From Bacteroidales bacterium (GTDB lineage: Bacteria; Bacteroidota; Bacteroidia; Bacteroidales; FEN-979), in NCBI GenBank assembly GCA_023231065.1, contig JALNWE010000005.1:20138-84137 (forward strand): a DNA stretch of 64,000 nucleotides, given 5' to 3'. Made by a program: the position numbers and the translations under genes. Each line of letters begins with the position of its first letter. Positions within the stretch are counted from its first letter, which is position 1. Under the pieces are notes generated by a model that saw only the letters and a program-made list of their open reading frames with translations, did no database searches and had not been told where the DNA came from. This document shows, in pieces, positions 32,500-41,601 of this stretch.

Positions 32500-33268
32500 A
32501 ATTAAAAACGATTGGATTGACCGTTATAACGAAAACGCGCTGAATCCATACGAATTAAAACGATTCAATGAAAAACTGAATCGCAATCCGGTTTTACGCG
32601 CGGAGGTTTCGGTTGACCGATGCCTTAATGAAATTTTGTCGGATCAGGATGCCTTGGATTTTTATCAAAAAATTGGGAGGGCCAGGCAAAGACAAAAGCG
32701 GCACATAAAAGCTCCGCCGTTGTTATTATTGGCCGCATCAATCATCTTGCTTATTGTTGCAACTGGATTGCTTTTACGATTGACGAAAGTATTTTCTGTG
32801 GAAAAGAAAACACATCCTCCTGTAGCCGGGATGAAAAAAATGAATGAAGGTACGCGATTCCTAATTCAGCCCAACTCTTATGGCCGGTACAACGGGAATG
32901 TTACTCCGGCAGGAAGGCGTTATGCTATCTTAAATCCTCAGGTTGCCTCAAAATTCAATTCATTACGCGAACTGGAAATACTGGTAGGCGGCACCACCAG
33001 GAATCCGGCATTCATTTTAACCTCACCCATTGTCAGGCAAAGACTTTTGCTGGGTTCTCCTGTTAAATTTAATTGGGAAAGTTCCGGGAATGCCATACCG
33101 GTTGTTATTTCCATTCTGGATAACCAGGGTAATTGTATTTATCAATCAACCGCCATTTTGGGAAATTCATTTTTACTTGATACGGCTGATTTTATGAAGG
33201 GTCTCTATTATTGGCGGATTACTGTGGAGGACGAGTTGGTATTGGTGGGAAAGATGGCATTGTATTAA
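32486..33268 (+). CDS. Single-pass membrane protein, candidate anti-sigma factor
   Basis: A 260-residue protein with a cytoplasmic N-terminal part (1-70) of helical, charged sequence (WIDRYNENALNPYELKRFNE), one membrane segment (LLLLAASIILLIVATGLLL, about 75-95) and a periplasmic domain of about 160 residues ending in an Ig-like fold (SPVKFNWESSGN...YYWRITVEDE). This layout, immediately after and overlapping an ECF sigma gene, is that of membrane anti-sigma factors, although no zinc-binding ZAS motif is present, so the role is inferred from context. The start at 32486 replaces a longer reading from 32456. The periplasmic Ig-like part could sense an envelope signal or bind the CHAT protein encoded 16 bases downstream. 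Confidence 0.7.
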   Translation: MNNSEIKNDWIDRYNENALNPYELKRFNEKLNRNPVLRAEVSVDRCLNEILSDQDALDFYQKIGRARQRQKRHIKAPPLLLLAASIILLIVATGLLLRLTKVFSVEKKTHPPVAGMKKMNEGTRFLIQPNSYGRYNGNVTPAGRRYAILNPQVASKFNSLRELEILVGGTTRNPAFILTSPIVRQRLLLGSPVKFNWESSGNAIPVVISILDNQGNCIYQSTAILGNSFLLDTADFMKGLYYWRITVEDELVLVGKMALY

Positions 33269-33284
33269 CCCCAAACTATCAGCT

Positions 33285-34460
33285 ATGCTGAATGTAAAGG
33301 TATGTATCGGGCTTTTGTTATTTTCCTTTTTCATTCTTGGGATAAAATCTTATATATATGCCCAGGCCTCCCCAAGCAGCATCCCGGTAAATTTGGTCCA
33401 GCAAAAACTAAAGCAGGATGAGGCGCTTCTGGAATATTTTTTTACCGATTCTTCCCTTACTATTCATGCCATAACCACAAACGAAAATTCAGTTACCGCT
33501 ATAAAGCTGGGATCGGTTTTTTGGTCTTCGGTTTTTAAGTTTAAAAAATTGTTAAGGATTGCCGATTTGAAGGAATATTCAAATTTAGGCCAGATCCTGA
33601 ATGCCTTTCTGTTCTCTCCCGCGAGAAATCAATTGGTTACAAAAAAGCGGATAATCATCATCCCGGGAGAGGTTTTTTCAGGATTTCCGTTCGAAGCATT
33701 AATCTATTGCAGGGATTCCTCCCGGTCGTTTTCCGAGCAAAACAAACGGTACCTCATAGAGGACTTTGAGATCATCTATCATTTTTCTGTAAGACATTGG
33801 ATGGAGCATAGTATGGCGCTGTCAAAACCCGACATTGAATTCATTGGTTTTTCCCCGGTCTTTGATCACCATCCGGATCTCAATCCTTTGCCTTATTCCA
33901 GGAAGGAAATCACATCTATCGGAGCATTATTTAAGAAAAGCGGGCATTCTGTCCGGATGTTTTTTGATCAATATTCCGGCAAGGAATATTTTAAGGAAGC
34001 CGCCAGCCATGGAAGAATAATTCATCTTGCAACCCACTATTTACCTGGACTATTGGGCCATACTTGTTGCGGGTTCCTCTTCTGGGGATATCATCCTTCA
34101 CAGGACAATGAAGTTTGTCCACCGGGACTTCTTACCCATGACGAAATCGGGCAACTCAAATTGAATGCTGATCTCATCGTATTAAATGCCTGTTCTTCCG
34201 GGATGCCCTTTGGCAATCCAGGTAGGCCAATCCAATCAACGGCCTGGTTTTTTTTTCAGGCGGGAGCCAGGAATATCTTGAGTGTTCTCTGGAATGTAAC
34301 AGACCTTCTGGCCAATCAGTTTATGGTCGATTTCTACAAGCAATGCCTCTCCGGAAAAACTTATAGTCAGGCTTTAAGGGAGGTTAAGATAAAAATGATC
34401 CATAAAAAAGAAACATCGCTACCGACAGTATGGGCGCCTTATATTATAATTGGGCAATGA
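33285..34460 (+). CDS. Exported CHAT-domain (caspase-like) protease
   Basis: A 391-residue protein with a signal peptide (LLLFSFFILGIKSYIYAQA) followed directly by a CHAT domain, the caspase-HetF-associated-with-TPR peptidase fold. The catalytic dyad is visible: His251 in IIHLATHY and Cys303 in VLNACSSG. IIPGEVFSGFPFEAL and the C-terminal GARNILSVLWNVTD...FYKQCLSGKTYSQAL are family hallmarks. The usual N-terminal TPR array is missing, so only the protease module and about 110 residues of a preceding domain remain. Export to the periplasm or surface, behind a sigma/anti-sigma pair, differs from cytoplasmic CHAT systems such as those activated by TPR sensors. The target is unknown. Confidence 0.88.
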   Translation: MLNVKVCIGLLLFSFFILGIKSYIYAQASPSSIPVNLVQQKLKQDEALLEYFFTDSSLTIHAITTNENSVTAIKLGSVFWSSVFKFKKLLRIADLKEYSNLGQILNAFLFSPARNQLVTKKRIIIIPGEVFSGFPFEALIYCRDSSRSFSEQNKRYLIEDFEIIYHFSVRHWMEHSMALSKPDIEFIGFSPVFDHHPDLNPLPYSRKEITSIGALFKKSGHSVRMFFDQYSGKEYFKEAASHGRIIHLATHYLPGLLGHTCCGFLFWGYHPSQDNEVCPPGLLTHDEIGQLKLNADLIVLNACSSGMPFGNPGRPIQSTAWFFFQAGARNILSVLWNVTDLLANQFMVDFYKQCLSGKTYSQALREVKIKMIHKKETSLPTVWAPYIIIGQ

Positions 34461-34475
34461 AATGAAAGCCAATCC

Positions 34476-34853
34476 TTATTTCATGGCGATCGTTTCAATT
34501 TCTATCAACGCGCCCATTGGTAATTTCACAACAGCGTATGCAGCCCTTGCCGGTGGATTTTCGGGAAAGAACTGGCCATAAATTTCATTCATGGCTTTAA
34601 AATTATCCATATCGCTAAGCAGACAGGTTGATTTGACAATGTCTTTGTAAGAATACCCGGCTTCCTGCAATATCGCCCCAATATTTTTCATGACCTGCCC
34701 GGTTTGTTCAGATATACCACCTTCAACAATTTTACTGGTCGAAGGGTCCAGGGGGATTTGACCAGAGATGAATAAAATGCCGTTGTTTTCAACAGCCTGA
34801 CTATAAGGACCGATTGCTTTTGGCGCCAATGGGGCCGAAATGATTTTTTTCAT
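34476..34853 (-). CDS. ridA: RidA-family enamine/imine deaminase
   Basis: A 125-residue YjgF/YER057c/UK114 protein, full length for the family. RidA hydrolyses reactive enamine/imine intermediates such as 2-aminoacrylate. APKAIGPYSQAV, LFISGQIPLDP, and the C-terminal NPPARAAYAVVKLPMGALIEIE (split here at its conserved Arg and Glu) are present, including the Arg that binds the substrate carboxylate. It is convergent with the CHAT gene (15-base gap) and lies downstream of lptD on the same strand. Confidence 0.95.
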   Translation of the reverse strand: MKKIISAPLAPKAIGPYSQAVENNGILFISGQIPLDPSTSKIVEGGISEQTGQVMKNIGAILQEAGYSYKDIVKSTCLLSDMDNFKAMNEIYGQFFPENPPARAAYAVVKLPMGALIEIETIAMK

Positions 34854-34886
34854 ATTTCCGATTTGGTTTTAAATTCAAGGTAAAAA

Positions 34887-34920
34887 TTAGCCTCCCATCT
34901 TCCATCTCCCTTATCTCCCA
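34887..34920 (-). repeat. Purine-rich quasi-heptamer tract (GGGAGAT/GGAAGAT)
   Basis: On the minus strand the tract reads as GGGAGAT, AAGGGAGAT, GGAAGAT, GGGAGG, then CTAAT, lying between lptD and ridA. Its end AGATGGGAGGCTAAT recurs with one change at 39951-39965 on the other strand. Function unknown. Confidence 0.5.
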
Positions 34921-34921
34921 A

Positions 34922-37564
34922 TCATGATGCATAATCCCTGAAATCTTTTTTCTTATTTAATTTAAGATCCTGGAGGATGGAAGCTTTCACATTAATCGAA
35001 AAATTCCAGCTTTGCTGACCTCCTTTGGGGATCCATCCAAACCGCATTTCCCAACAGTGCAGGTCCCGATAAACATCAATGGAGGTATAGGATAGCTCGT
35101 TATTCACAAAATCCCAACCGGTTGTGAGGGATATTTTCCATTTAGGAGTGATGTTTAATTGTCCATTGAAACTCAGGGTTTGAATGATCTGCTGGGTCCG
35201 TGAAAGTGTCCCTGAATTCCAAGTCTTGGAGTACCGGAAACTGTAATTGACAGAAAAGCTCCAGGGTATATCGAAATCGACATAATAATCGTAATAATCA
35301 ATTATGTCCTGGCGCTCCTGAGGAGTCCCGCGCGTTGTTGTTTTCTTGCTTTTTGCTTTTTCCGACGACAGGGTATAGGTCAATCCTACATCCCAGGAGG
35401 TATTATCCAGTCGCAGCAAGCGGTGGTGAGCTTTCCATTCAGTCGTGTTAATACGGTTCCCCAGAGAATCCCGTGCGTAAATGTCCCAGATACTGGAATA
35501 TTGTATGGTCAAACCCTTGATGATGGTGCTACGACCGCTGATTGTTATGGGCTGCCAGTTCAGTGAATCGCGGGCAATGTCATAAGAAGTCCGGATGGTA
35601 AGATCGTCAATCAGGGCTATTTTTCTAAAACCATTAACCGTGTCTTTCCGGTTTCTCACCTTTACTTCCAGGTTATTGCTGATGGCAAAGCTGATCATTC
35701 CTGATTTTTGCCCGACAGGGCCGCCATAGATCGAATTTTCATAAATGGAATAACGGCGCGGAGTGGTACTGGGATCATTGTAAATGTACTGCCAGTATCC
35801 CAACGAAGAAGAGCCCCAGTTTGGCGTGAACGCGAAAGATACCGAAGGTGTCACCATGTGCCGGATGGCTTTGATGAGGCCTTTTTTAAACTGGTACATC
35901 CCATATAAACGCGTATTGATGGAAGAAGAAAGACTGAAGTCAAATGCGTTGGAAAATCCGGAAACAGGGCTTGTTTGGTAATATCCGGGGATGGTATCGG
36001 TTCCGATAAAGACGGTGTCCACATATTCTTTACGGATCGTTTTCATGTACATTCTGTCCGTGATGTTGATGGAATTGCTCCAGTTGAAATATTTCAGGAC
36101 CCGGACCGTAGCGGTAATCGGGATGCTGTGCCGCATACCGTTTTGCAGGGAATCAAGCCATTGGCCCTTCATAAAATTGGAGTCCGCAGTGTTATAGCGG
36201 TTTTCCATGTCGAGGTTGTATTTCATGCTGATTTGTTCGTACCATCTTATTTTTCCTACCGGATTCTGCCGGCGGAAAGGATAGAACTGGTTGACCGAAA
36301 AAGAGAGCTGAGGTAAAGTGACATTGATTGTTTTGGTGCCTGTGTTCTGGCTATGGTTGAAATTGAGGTTAAGAAAATATTTTCCGGCGAAATTGGTTGA
36401 ATAGTTAACACTCGATTGAAAGGTGTTGGAAAGATAGGATTGTGTGCTTGAAGCCAGATTATATTTGTTAAAAGTGTTGCTGACTATATTGACATTGGCA
36501 GAAAAGTTGCTGCGTGGACGGGCTTTACTATCCTGCGTATGGACCCATCTTATCTGAAAGTCTTTTGATTTTTGGAAATCCGGGGAATCCTGTGCACCGA
36601 TGAGGTTGACCGCGTAACTAAAATTGAACGATCCGTTATAATGGTACCGTTTGTTATACCTGAAAGTAGGTTTGATGGCCCAACTGCCACGGGTGTAAAT
36701 ATCAGCCTGGATCGTGAGATCCATGTATTGGCTCATCGCCCAATAATATCCAAAATTTTCAAAATAGAATCCCCGGTTGTTTGCCGCCTCCCCATAAGTA
36801 GGCAGCAAGATCCCCGATCGTTGTCCTGACCGGGTCGGAAAGTAGCCAAAAGGTATGGCCAGCGGTGTTGCAACATTAGCAATCTCCATGTAAGCGGGAC
36901 CGGTGATCACCTTTTTATTGGGAATGGATTTTCCTTTGCTGAACTTAAATGCAAAATGAGGATCCTTTTCCCTGTCGCAGGTTGTATAGGAACCCGATTT
37001 AATATAGGTCACATCGTTTTCCATCTTCTTGACGATGGTGCCATGCAGGTATCCCTCATCCTGTTTTGTGAAAACAGTGTTGATATATCCCCGTTTGGTA
37101 GTATAATTATAATTGATTTCTTTTGACTTGAATGTTTGTGAACCTTGTATGAATTCCGGAAATCCGACATCAACGCCGCTGGTGTCTTTCAGGCTTGTGG
37201 CATAAACAAGGTTTTTGGGGAAGTCAATCTCAACATAGCCTGCCTTCAGGTTAATGTCCTGATATTTGATGTCGGCTTCCTGGAACAGGAAAACCTTTTG
37301 TTTTTTTATCTCGAAGCGAAGGGAATCCTTAGCAGCATAATCTACTTTATCTTCAAGGACATTTTTTCGCGCTGTTTTTTTTACGATCGAGTCTTTATGA
37401 ACGCTATCAGCAGCAATGGAATCGGTCCTGGTTGATGTCAATAATAATGTATCTGCTTTTTTCTGCCGGATCGTATCCTGGGCGACCACATGGGTGATTG
37501 GCAGGAAGAAAAGGACCAAAAAAAGAGAAAACAGGGAAGACCTTGTTAATAATTTCGTTAACAA
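34922..37564 (-). CDS. lptD: LptD-like LPS-assembly outer membrane protein
   Basis: An 880-residue outer-membrane protein with a signal peptide (FSLFLVLFFLPITHVVAQ). Residues about 70-200 form the OstA/LptA-like jellyroll (VFLFQEADIKYQDINLKAG, YINTVFTKQDEGYLHG), and the remainder is a large beta-barrel beginning near GPAYMEIANVATPLAIPFG and FPTRSGQRSGILLPTYGE, both typical of Bacteroidota LptD. It inserts LPS into the outer leaflet. Only two or three cysteines are seen near CDREKD, so the E. coli disulphide pattern is not kept. It is divergent from the amidase gene. Confidence 0.9.
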   Translation of the reverse strand: MLTKLLTRSSLFSLFLVLFFLPITHVVAQDTIRQKKADTLLLTSTRTDSIAADSVHKDSIVKKTARKNVLEDKVDYAAKDSLRFEIKKQKVFLFQEADIKYQDINLKAGYVEIDFPKNLVYATSLKDTSGVDVGFPEFIQGSQTFKSKEINYNYTTKRGYINTVFTKQDEGYLHGTIVKKMENDVTYIKSGSYTTCDREKDPHFAFKFSKGKSIPNKKVITGPAYMEIANVATPLAIPFGYFPTRSGQRSGILLPTYGEAANNRGFYFENFGYYWAMSQYMDLTIQADIYTRGSWAIKPTFRYNKRYHYNGSFNFSYAVNLIGAQDSPDFQKSKDFQIRWVHTQDSKARPRSNFSANVNIVSNTFNKYNLASSTQSYLSNTFQSSVNYSTNFAGKYFLNLNFNHSQNTGTKTINVTLPQLSFSVNQFYPFRRQNPVGKIRWYEQISMKYNLDMENRYNTADSNFMKGQWLDSLQNGMRHSIPITATVRVLKYFNWSNSINITDRMYMKTIRKEYVDTVFIGTDTIPGYYQTSPVSGFSNAFDFSLSSSINTRLYGMYQFKKGLIKAIRHMVTPSVSFAFTPNWGSSSLGYWQYIYNDPSTTPRRYSIYENSIYGGPVGQKSGMISFAISNNLEVKVRNRKDTVNGFRKIALIDDLTIRTSYDIARDSLNWQPITISGRSTIIKGLTIQYSSIWDIYARDSLGNRINTTEWKAHHRLLRLDNTSWDVGLTYTLSSEKAKSKKTTTRGTPQERQDIIDYYDYYVDFDIPWSFSVNYSFRYSKTWNSGTLSRTQQIIQTLSFNGQLNITPKWKISLTTGWDFVNNELSYTSIDVYRDLHCWEMRFGWIPKGGQQSWNFSINVKASILQDLKLNKKKDFRDYAS

Positions 37565-37593
37565 CTTCTTTTCTGAATTCTGAGGTTATGTTC

Positions 37594-37601
37594 TATCTTT
37601 G
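37594..37601 (+). promoter_or_regulatory. Candidate -7 promoter box TATCTTTG for the amidase gene
   Basis: A perfect TAnnTTTG match between the divergent lptD and amidase genes. It would give the amidase mRNA a leader of about 110 bases, unusually long for this window. The -33 region is weak. Confidence 0.5.
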
Positions 37602-37720
37602 TTTATCAATAAATTCAGAATAAAAAGGCGTTGAAGACCGTTATTCTTAAGGCTTCAAAACTAATCAAAATTATTGAGACGCTGGATTTTTTAATATACT
37701 TTAACAATCTCAGTACACGG

Positions 37721-38935
37721 ATGCAGCAGTTTTTCAAATACTTGCTGACCTCTTTCCTGATTCTTTTCTGTGTCATTTCCTTACCGGCACAGCGCCGCAC
37801 CTATATCCGGACGATAGTGATCGATGCCGGACATGGCGGTCATGACCCCGGAGCTATCGGGCTCATGGCAAAGGAAAAAAACATCAACCTCTCCATTGCC
37901 CTTAAACTGGGTAACCTTATTCAGCGCAACCTGAAAGATGTACGGGTAATTTATACCCGCGATCGCGACCGTTTTGTTGAGCTATACAGGAGGGCTGAAA
38001 TTGCCAATGAAAACAGGGCCGACCTGTTTATCTCTATCCATTGTAACGCCAATAAGACCAAAACCCTGAGAGGCGCCGAGACGTATATCATGGGTTTACA
38101 TAAATCGGGAGCAAACCTTTCCACGGCAAAGCTTGAAAATGCTTCTATCCTGCTTGAATCTGATTACCAGGCTACGTATAACGGATTTGACCCCAATTCG
38201 GATGAATCGTATATTATTTTTTCCCTGAACCAAAATGCCAACCTGGAACAAAGCACCGATTTGGCCTCTGCCATTCAAGAGCAGATGGAGGAGAAGGTTG
38301 GCTTAAACAACAGGGGTGTCAGGCAAGCCGGATTTATTGTCCTTTATAAGACAACGATGCCCAGTGTGATCGTCGAAACAGGATATCTGAGCAATTCCAC
38401 CGAGGAAAAATTCCTGATCTCCGATAAAGGTCAGGAATATATTGCTTCAGCCATTTATAAGGCATTCCGGCAATTTAAGGATAAACTGGAAAATCCGGCG
38501 GTTTCCCGCGAACCAGTAGCTAAAAACGAACCGGCGCAGGTTGAAAGTACGCGATGGAATGTCCGCGACCACGATTCCTCACAGGAAAAGATTATCCGTG
38601 AAAAGGATCCCGTGCGGGATTATCCGATCGCAAATATTCAGGAACAAAAAACGGTTTCGTCAACTTCAGGCGAATTGTCGTTCAGGGTTCAGATCGCGGT
38701 TACCACAGCGGATATAGGCGCTCATTCCGCGAAATTTTCTACCTTTTCAAATGTGAAAATGTACCAACATAATGGAATGTATAAGTACACTGTCGGTGAC
38801 GAACCAAACCTGCAGGCAGCAGTCCGGCTTCTTGATCAGGTTAAAAGAAAAGGCGTAAAAGATGCTTTTATAGTGATATTCAGGAATAACCAGAGAATTC
38901 CCCAGGAAGAAGCCAACCGTTTGATGGGGAAATGA
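37721..38935 (+). CDS. N-acetylmuramoyl-L-alanine amidase (AmiC type) with SPOR-like C-terminus
   Basis: A 404-residue exported Amidase_3 protein that cleaves the amide between MurNAc and the stem peptide. ATG at 37721 gives a proper signal peptide (FFKYLLTSFLILFCVISLPAQ split after residue 23); an in-frame TTG at 37631 is not used. The zinc and catalytic motifs are DAGHGGHDPGA, FISIHCNA and VETGYLSN. A linker of about 80 polar residues leads to a C-terminal SPOR-like domain (FRVQIAVTT...AAVRLLDQVKRKG) that binds denuded septal glycan, pointing to cell division. The MCE gene follows on the same strand. Confidence 0.93.
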   Translation: MQQFFKYLLTSFLILFCVISLPAQRRTYIRTIVIDAGHGGHDPGAIGLMAKEKNINLSIALKLGNLIQRNLKDVRVIYTRDRDRFVELYRRAEIANENRADLFISIHCNANKTKTLRGAETYIMGLHKSGANLSTAKLENASILLESDYQATYNGFDPNSDESYIIFSLNQNANLEQSTDLASAIQEQMEEKVGLNNRGVRQAGFIVLYKTTMPSVIVETGYLSNSTEEKFLISDKGQEYIASAIYKAFRQFKDKLENPAVSREPVAKNEPAQVESTRWNVRDHDSSQEKIIREKDPVRDYPIANIQEQKTVSSTSGELSFRVQIAVTTADIGAHSAKFSTFSNVKMYQHNGMYKYTVGDEPNLQAAVRLLDQVKRKGVKDAFIVIFRNNQRIPQEEANRLMGK

Positions 38936-38953
38936 AGAAATCAATATTTCATG

Positions 38954-38961
38954 TACATTTG
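38954..38961 (+). promoter_or_regulatory. Candidate internal -7 promoter box TACATTTG for the MCE gene
   Basis: TACATTTG lies just after the amidase stop and ends 15 bases before ATG 38977. It favours that start over the ATG at 38932, which overlaps the amidase stop codon. Confidence 0.5.
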
Positions 38962-38976
38962 CATAAAACAACATAT

Positions 38977-39924
38977 ATGGTAATCAGGAAAGAAATTAAA
39001 GTTGGTGTTGTCTTCGTGATCGCCCTGGCTGTCCTGATATGGGGACTGATGTATCTGAAAGGACTTGAATTGTTCAAGACAAGCAGAACATTTTATGCCG
39101 TTTATGACCATGTGAACGGGCTGGTCGCGGCCAATCCTATTACCATTAAAGGGTTAAAAGTCGGGCAGGTCAACAAACTCTATTTTGATTCAAAAAATCC
39201 ACAAAAAATCATTGTTGAACTATACGTCCTGGGCGATTATCCCATCCCCAAAAACTCCCATGCCCGGATTTGCAGCTCCAGTTTATTGGGGGCCAAAGAA
39301 GTGGAAATAGTCCCCGGTGATTCAAAGATCATGGCCCGGGACAGAGATACCCTTCTGTCGGTTACCGAAGCCACACTGGGCGAAGAAGTTAACCAGCAGC
39401 TACTTCCGCTGAAAAGAAAAGCCGAAAATCTGATCAGTTCCATCGATACCGTGGCGACCATCATCCAGCAGGTATTGAATAAAAATACCCGCGAAAATCT
39501 GGTCCAGGCCGTTGAGCATGTCAAGCAAACCCTCGAAAACATTGCCCATACAACCTATAACCTGGATACCCTGGTAGGGTCGCGACGCAATAACCTCAGC
39601 GATATCATCATCAACATTGAGTCGATCAGCAATAACCTGAAGAAAAACAACGACAAGATCACCAATGTTATAACAAACTTTTCGAACATCAGCGATTCAC
39701 TGGCCAAAGCCCGGATACCTTATACAATTGCCCAGATAAACCGGGCTGTCACCGACCTCGATTCGGTATTGATAAGAATCAATAAAGGAGAAGGCACTGT
39801 TGGCCAACTTATTAACAACGACAAATTATATCAGGAAGTGGAAAAAGCCGCCCGGGACCTTAACCTGTTACTCGAAGATATCAAAGCAAACCCCGGCAGG
39901 TATGTAAAGGTTTCGGTGTTCTGA
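38977..39924 (+). CDS. MCE/MlaD-family lipid-transport protein
   Basis: A 315-residue protein with an N-terminal membrane anchor (VGVVFVIALAVLIWGLMYL), one MCE domain (about 38-115, TFYAVYDHVNGLVAANP and PKNSHARICSSSLLGAKEVEI) and a long helical C-terminal tail predicted to form coiled coil (residues 130-300). MlaD-type proteins form hexameric rings that carry phospholipids between the membranes. The partner permease MlaE and ATPase MlaF are not in the window. The start at 38977 gives the usual short basic N-terminus (MVIRKEIK). Confidence 0.9.
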   Translation: MVIRKEIKVGVVFVIALAVLIWGLMYLKGLELFKTSRTFYAVYDHVNGLVAANPITIKGLKVGQVNKLYFDSKNPQKIIVELYVLGDYPIPKNSHARICSSSLLGAKEVEIVPGDSKIMARDRDTLLSVTEATLGEEVNQQLLPLKRKAENLISSIDTVATIIQQVLNKNTRENLVQAVEHVKQTLENIAHTTYNLDTLVGSRRNNLSDIIINIESISNNLKKNNDKITNVITNFSNISDSLAKARIPYTIAQINRAVTDLDSVLIRINKGEGTVGQLINNDKLYQEVEKAARDLNLLLEDIKANPGRYVKVSVF

Positions 39925-39927
39925 AAC

Positions 39928-39965
39928 GGAGGCTGGAAGCTGGATAAGAGATGGGAGGTTAATCC
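39928..39965 (+). repeat. Purine-rich quasi-heptamer tract (GGAGGCT/GGAAGCT)
   Basis: GGAGGCT and GGAAGCT are followed by GGATAAGAGAT and GGGAGGTTAAT between the convergent MCE and OstA-like genes. AGATGGGAGGTTAAT matches the inverted tract near 34887 with one change. Confidence 0.5.
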
Positions 39966-41479
39966 CACTTAAAGATGTCGGATTTTGAGAGGGGGCGTTT
40001 TCCTTCAAGCCATTTGAAATTTTTTAATTTGAGTTCCTGTTCCGGGACTTGTTTTTCGGGATAAAGGTGTGCATCAGGCTTATCGATGTATGTTATACTG
40101 CTGATCTGGTTTTTTTCAAGGAATATCAGCATATCACTGGATTTGGCCTTGTCGATCCCGATCAGGGTACGGTCTTCTTCCCTGACATAGTAAATGGTTT
40201 CGGCATTCCCCAATACCCTCACTTTATATAATTCGTTATCACGGAAACAGGCTAACAGATTCCGGCCTTTGACTTGGTTGTAACGTATTGAGTCATCTCT
40301 TTGAATGATAAAAGGAGTGTTGTACATTTTCAAAGAATCGGCTTTCCCATCCCGGAATGTCAGCCGGATCGAATCAGCGGTAAGTTGGTTGGGCCCAGCC
40401 CAGATCACAGGCGCCTTGTACATCATCAGGGAAGAATCGCTGGCATGAAACACAATGGAATCGCTCATCCCCTGGATATCATTCCGGTAAAATTTGACTT
40501 TATAATAGCAGAAGACATTTCTGATGTGCTGCGTGGTGTCAAAAGTAGCCCGGACTGTATCGGCATGCATGAAAAGGGAATCTTTCTTCTCGACCATGAC
40601 CGATACGGCGCTGTCGGTCATGAAAGCAAAACCATCCTTACGTTGAATTTCCCCGTAATTCCCTGTCAGGATGATATGCTGGATGGTATCGATCAGGAAG
40701 GCATCGTGATATGCTTTTCCAAATCCGTTCTTTCTTTCATAATACAAACTGTCGCCGGTCAGCATACTGGCTTCATGATAAATCCGTGCGCGGTCGTGAA
40801 AGTTGGCAAAATCTTTACGGGTATTATACCATCCTTTCTCACAATAAATCGAATCCAGTTTATCGTTGCTTATAATATGGGAAGGGCCATAGAAAAAGGC
40901 AACTTCGGTAACCGTGTTGTACATCAGGGTATCCGAAAACATTTTGTAATCCGGATTGGTCAGGATCACTTTATCCTTGAAAAAGAATTCTTTTTTATCG
41001 GTATAATAATACCCGTGATGACTGACCAGGTTATTTTTGTCATTGACGATTTTGCCCCAGTAATCATACCTGGCAATCTGCGTTTTACGGTCATAAACAA
41101 GGGTGTCGGTGGTCAGGATAGTCTGGTTATCGATGAGCCTGACATTGCTATTGGCATTTGCCACTTTTGTATTCCCGTTATAACGCAACGAATCGCTGTA
41201 CAGGTTTAGGGTATCGCTTAGTTTTACCCGGACATTGCCATAGGTGATCACTCTGTTTTCGGCTTCAAACAGATAAGCGCTGTCGCAATATAAAAATGCC
41301 GAATCATGGCTGAAAATCACGTTCCCGATCAGGCGCTGGACATTCTGACGTATTTCTTTATTATACGTCCATGAATCAGCTTTTTCAAGAATGATCCTGG
41401 TCGGGGCAGGTTCCTGGGCCCAACCCTTAAAAAATGAAAACAGGAGGGAAATTAAAACGAACAGATGTTTATAATGCAT
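39959..41479 (-). CDS. OstA/LptA-like exported protein
   Basis: A 506-residue protein with a signal peptide (HLFVLISLLFSFFKGWAQ). The mature part is built from repeated OstA-type beta strands of the form ADSLxYxxxxxxxxxxGNVRVKLSDTLNLYSDSLRY; such jellyroll modules occur at least three times. It is much longer than E. coli LptA (about 180 residues), as is common in Bacteroidota, and could form the periplasmic bridge that carries LPS to LptD or be an LptD-associated factor. ATG at 41479 replaces a longer in-frame extension to 41593 because of the signal peptide and a promoter box between them. Confidence 0.83.
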   Translation of the reverse strand: MHYKHLFVLISLLFSFFKGWAQEPAPTRIILEKADSWTYNKEIRQNVQRLIGNVIFSHDSAFLYCDSAYLFEAENRVITYGNVRVKLSDTLNLYSDSLRYNGNTKVANANSNVRLIDNQTILTTDTLVYDRKTQIARYDYWGKIVNDKNNLVSHHGYYYTDKKEFFFKDKVILTNPDYKMFSDTLMYNTVTEVAFFYGPSHIISNDKLDSIYCEKGWYNTRKDFANFHDRARIYHEASMLTGDSLYYERKNGFGKAYHDAFLIDTIQHIILTGNYGEIQRKDGFAFMTDSAVSVMVEKKDSLFMHADTVRATFDTTQHIRNVFCYYKVKFYRNDIQGMSDSIVFHASDSSLMMYKAPVIWAGPNQLTADSIRLTFRDGKADSLKMYNTPFIIQRDDSIRYNQVKGRNLLACFRDNELYKVRVLGNAETIYYVREEDRTLIGIDKAKSSDMLIFLEKNQISSITYIDKPDAHLYPEKQVPEQELKLKNFKWLEGKRPLSKSDIFKWD

Positions 41480-41496
41480 GATTTTCAATCTTGTGA

Positions 41497-41504
41497 CAAA
41501 GATA
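41497..41504 (-). promoter_or_regulatory. Candidate -7 promoter box TATCTTTG for the OstA-like gene
   Basis: Minus-strand TATCTTTG ends 18 bases before the ATG at 41479; TTTTG 16 bases upstream is a possible -33 element with short spacing. It is divergent from the gatE box at 41564. Confidence 0.55.
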
Positions 41505-41563
41505 CTAAACTCAGTGTTACCAAAATTAATGAACAATTCAACTCCGGGTATTTTCAAAATGCC

Positions 41564-41571
41564 TAATTTTG
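41564..41571 (+). promoter_or_regulatory. Candidate -7 promoter box TAATTTTG for gatE-gatD
   Basis: TAATTTTG matches TAnnTTTG and ends 30 bases before the gatE ATG at 41602. Its native look suggests that the archaeal-type genes use a host promoter. Confidence 0.5.
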
Positions 41572-41601
41572 CAAACTCGTAAATCTTTTTCAACCGATCG
41601 T

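Noticed and set aside
33285..34460. Gasdermin-type or CRISPR-associated CHAT defence module
   Set aside because: No gasdermin, TPR sensor or Cas gene is adjacent, and the protein carries a signal peptide.
37631..37720. Longer N-terminus for the amidase
   Set aside because: It would place about 30 residues in front of a clean signal peptide.
40301..41209. 302-codon open frame on the plus strand
   Set aside because: It is antisense to the OstA-like gene, has no recognisable domain or promoter, and its composition is that of a frame shadow.
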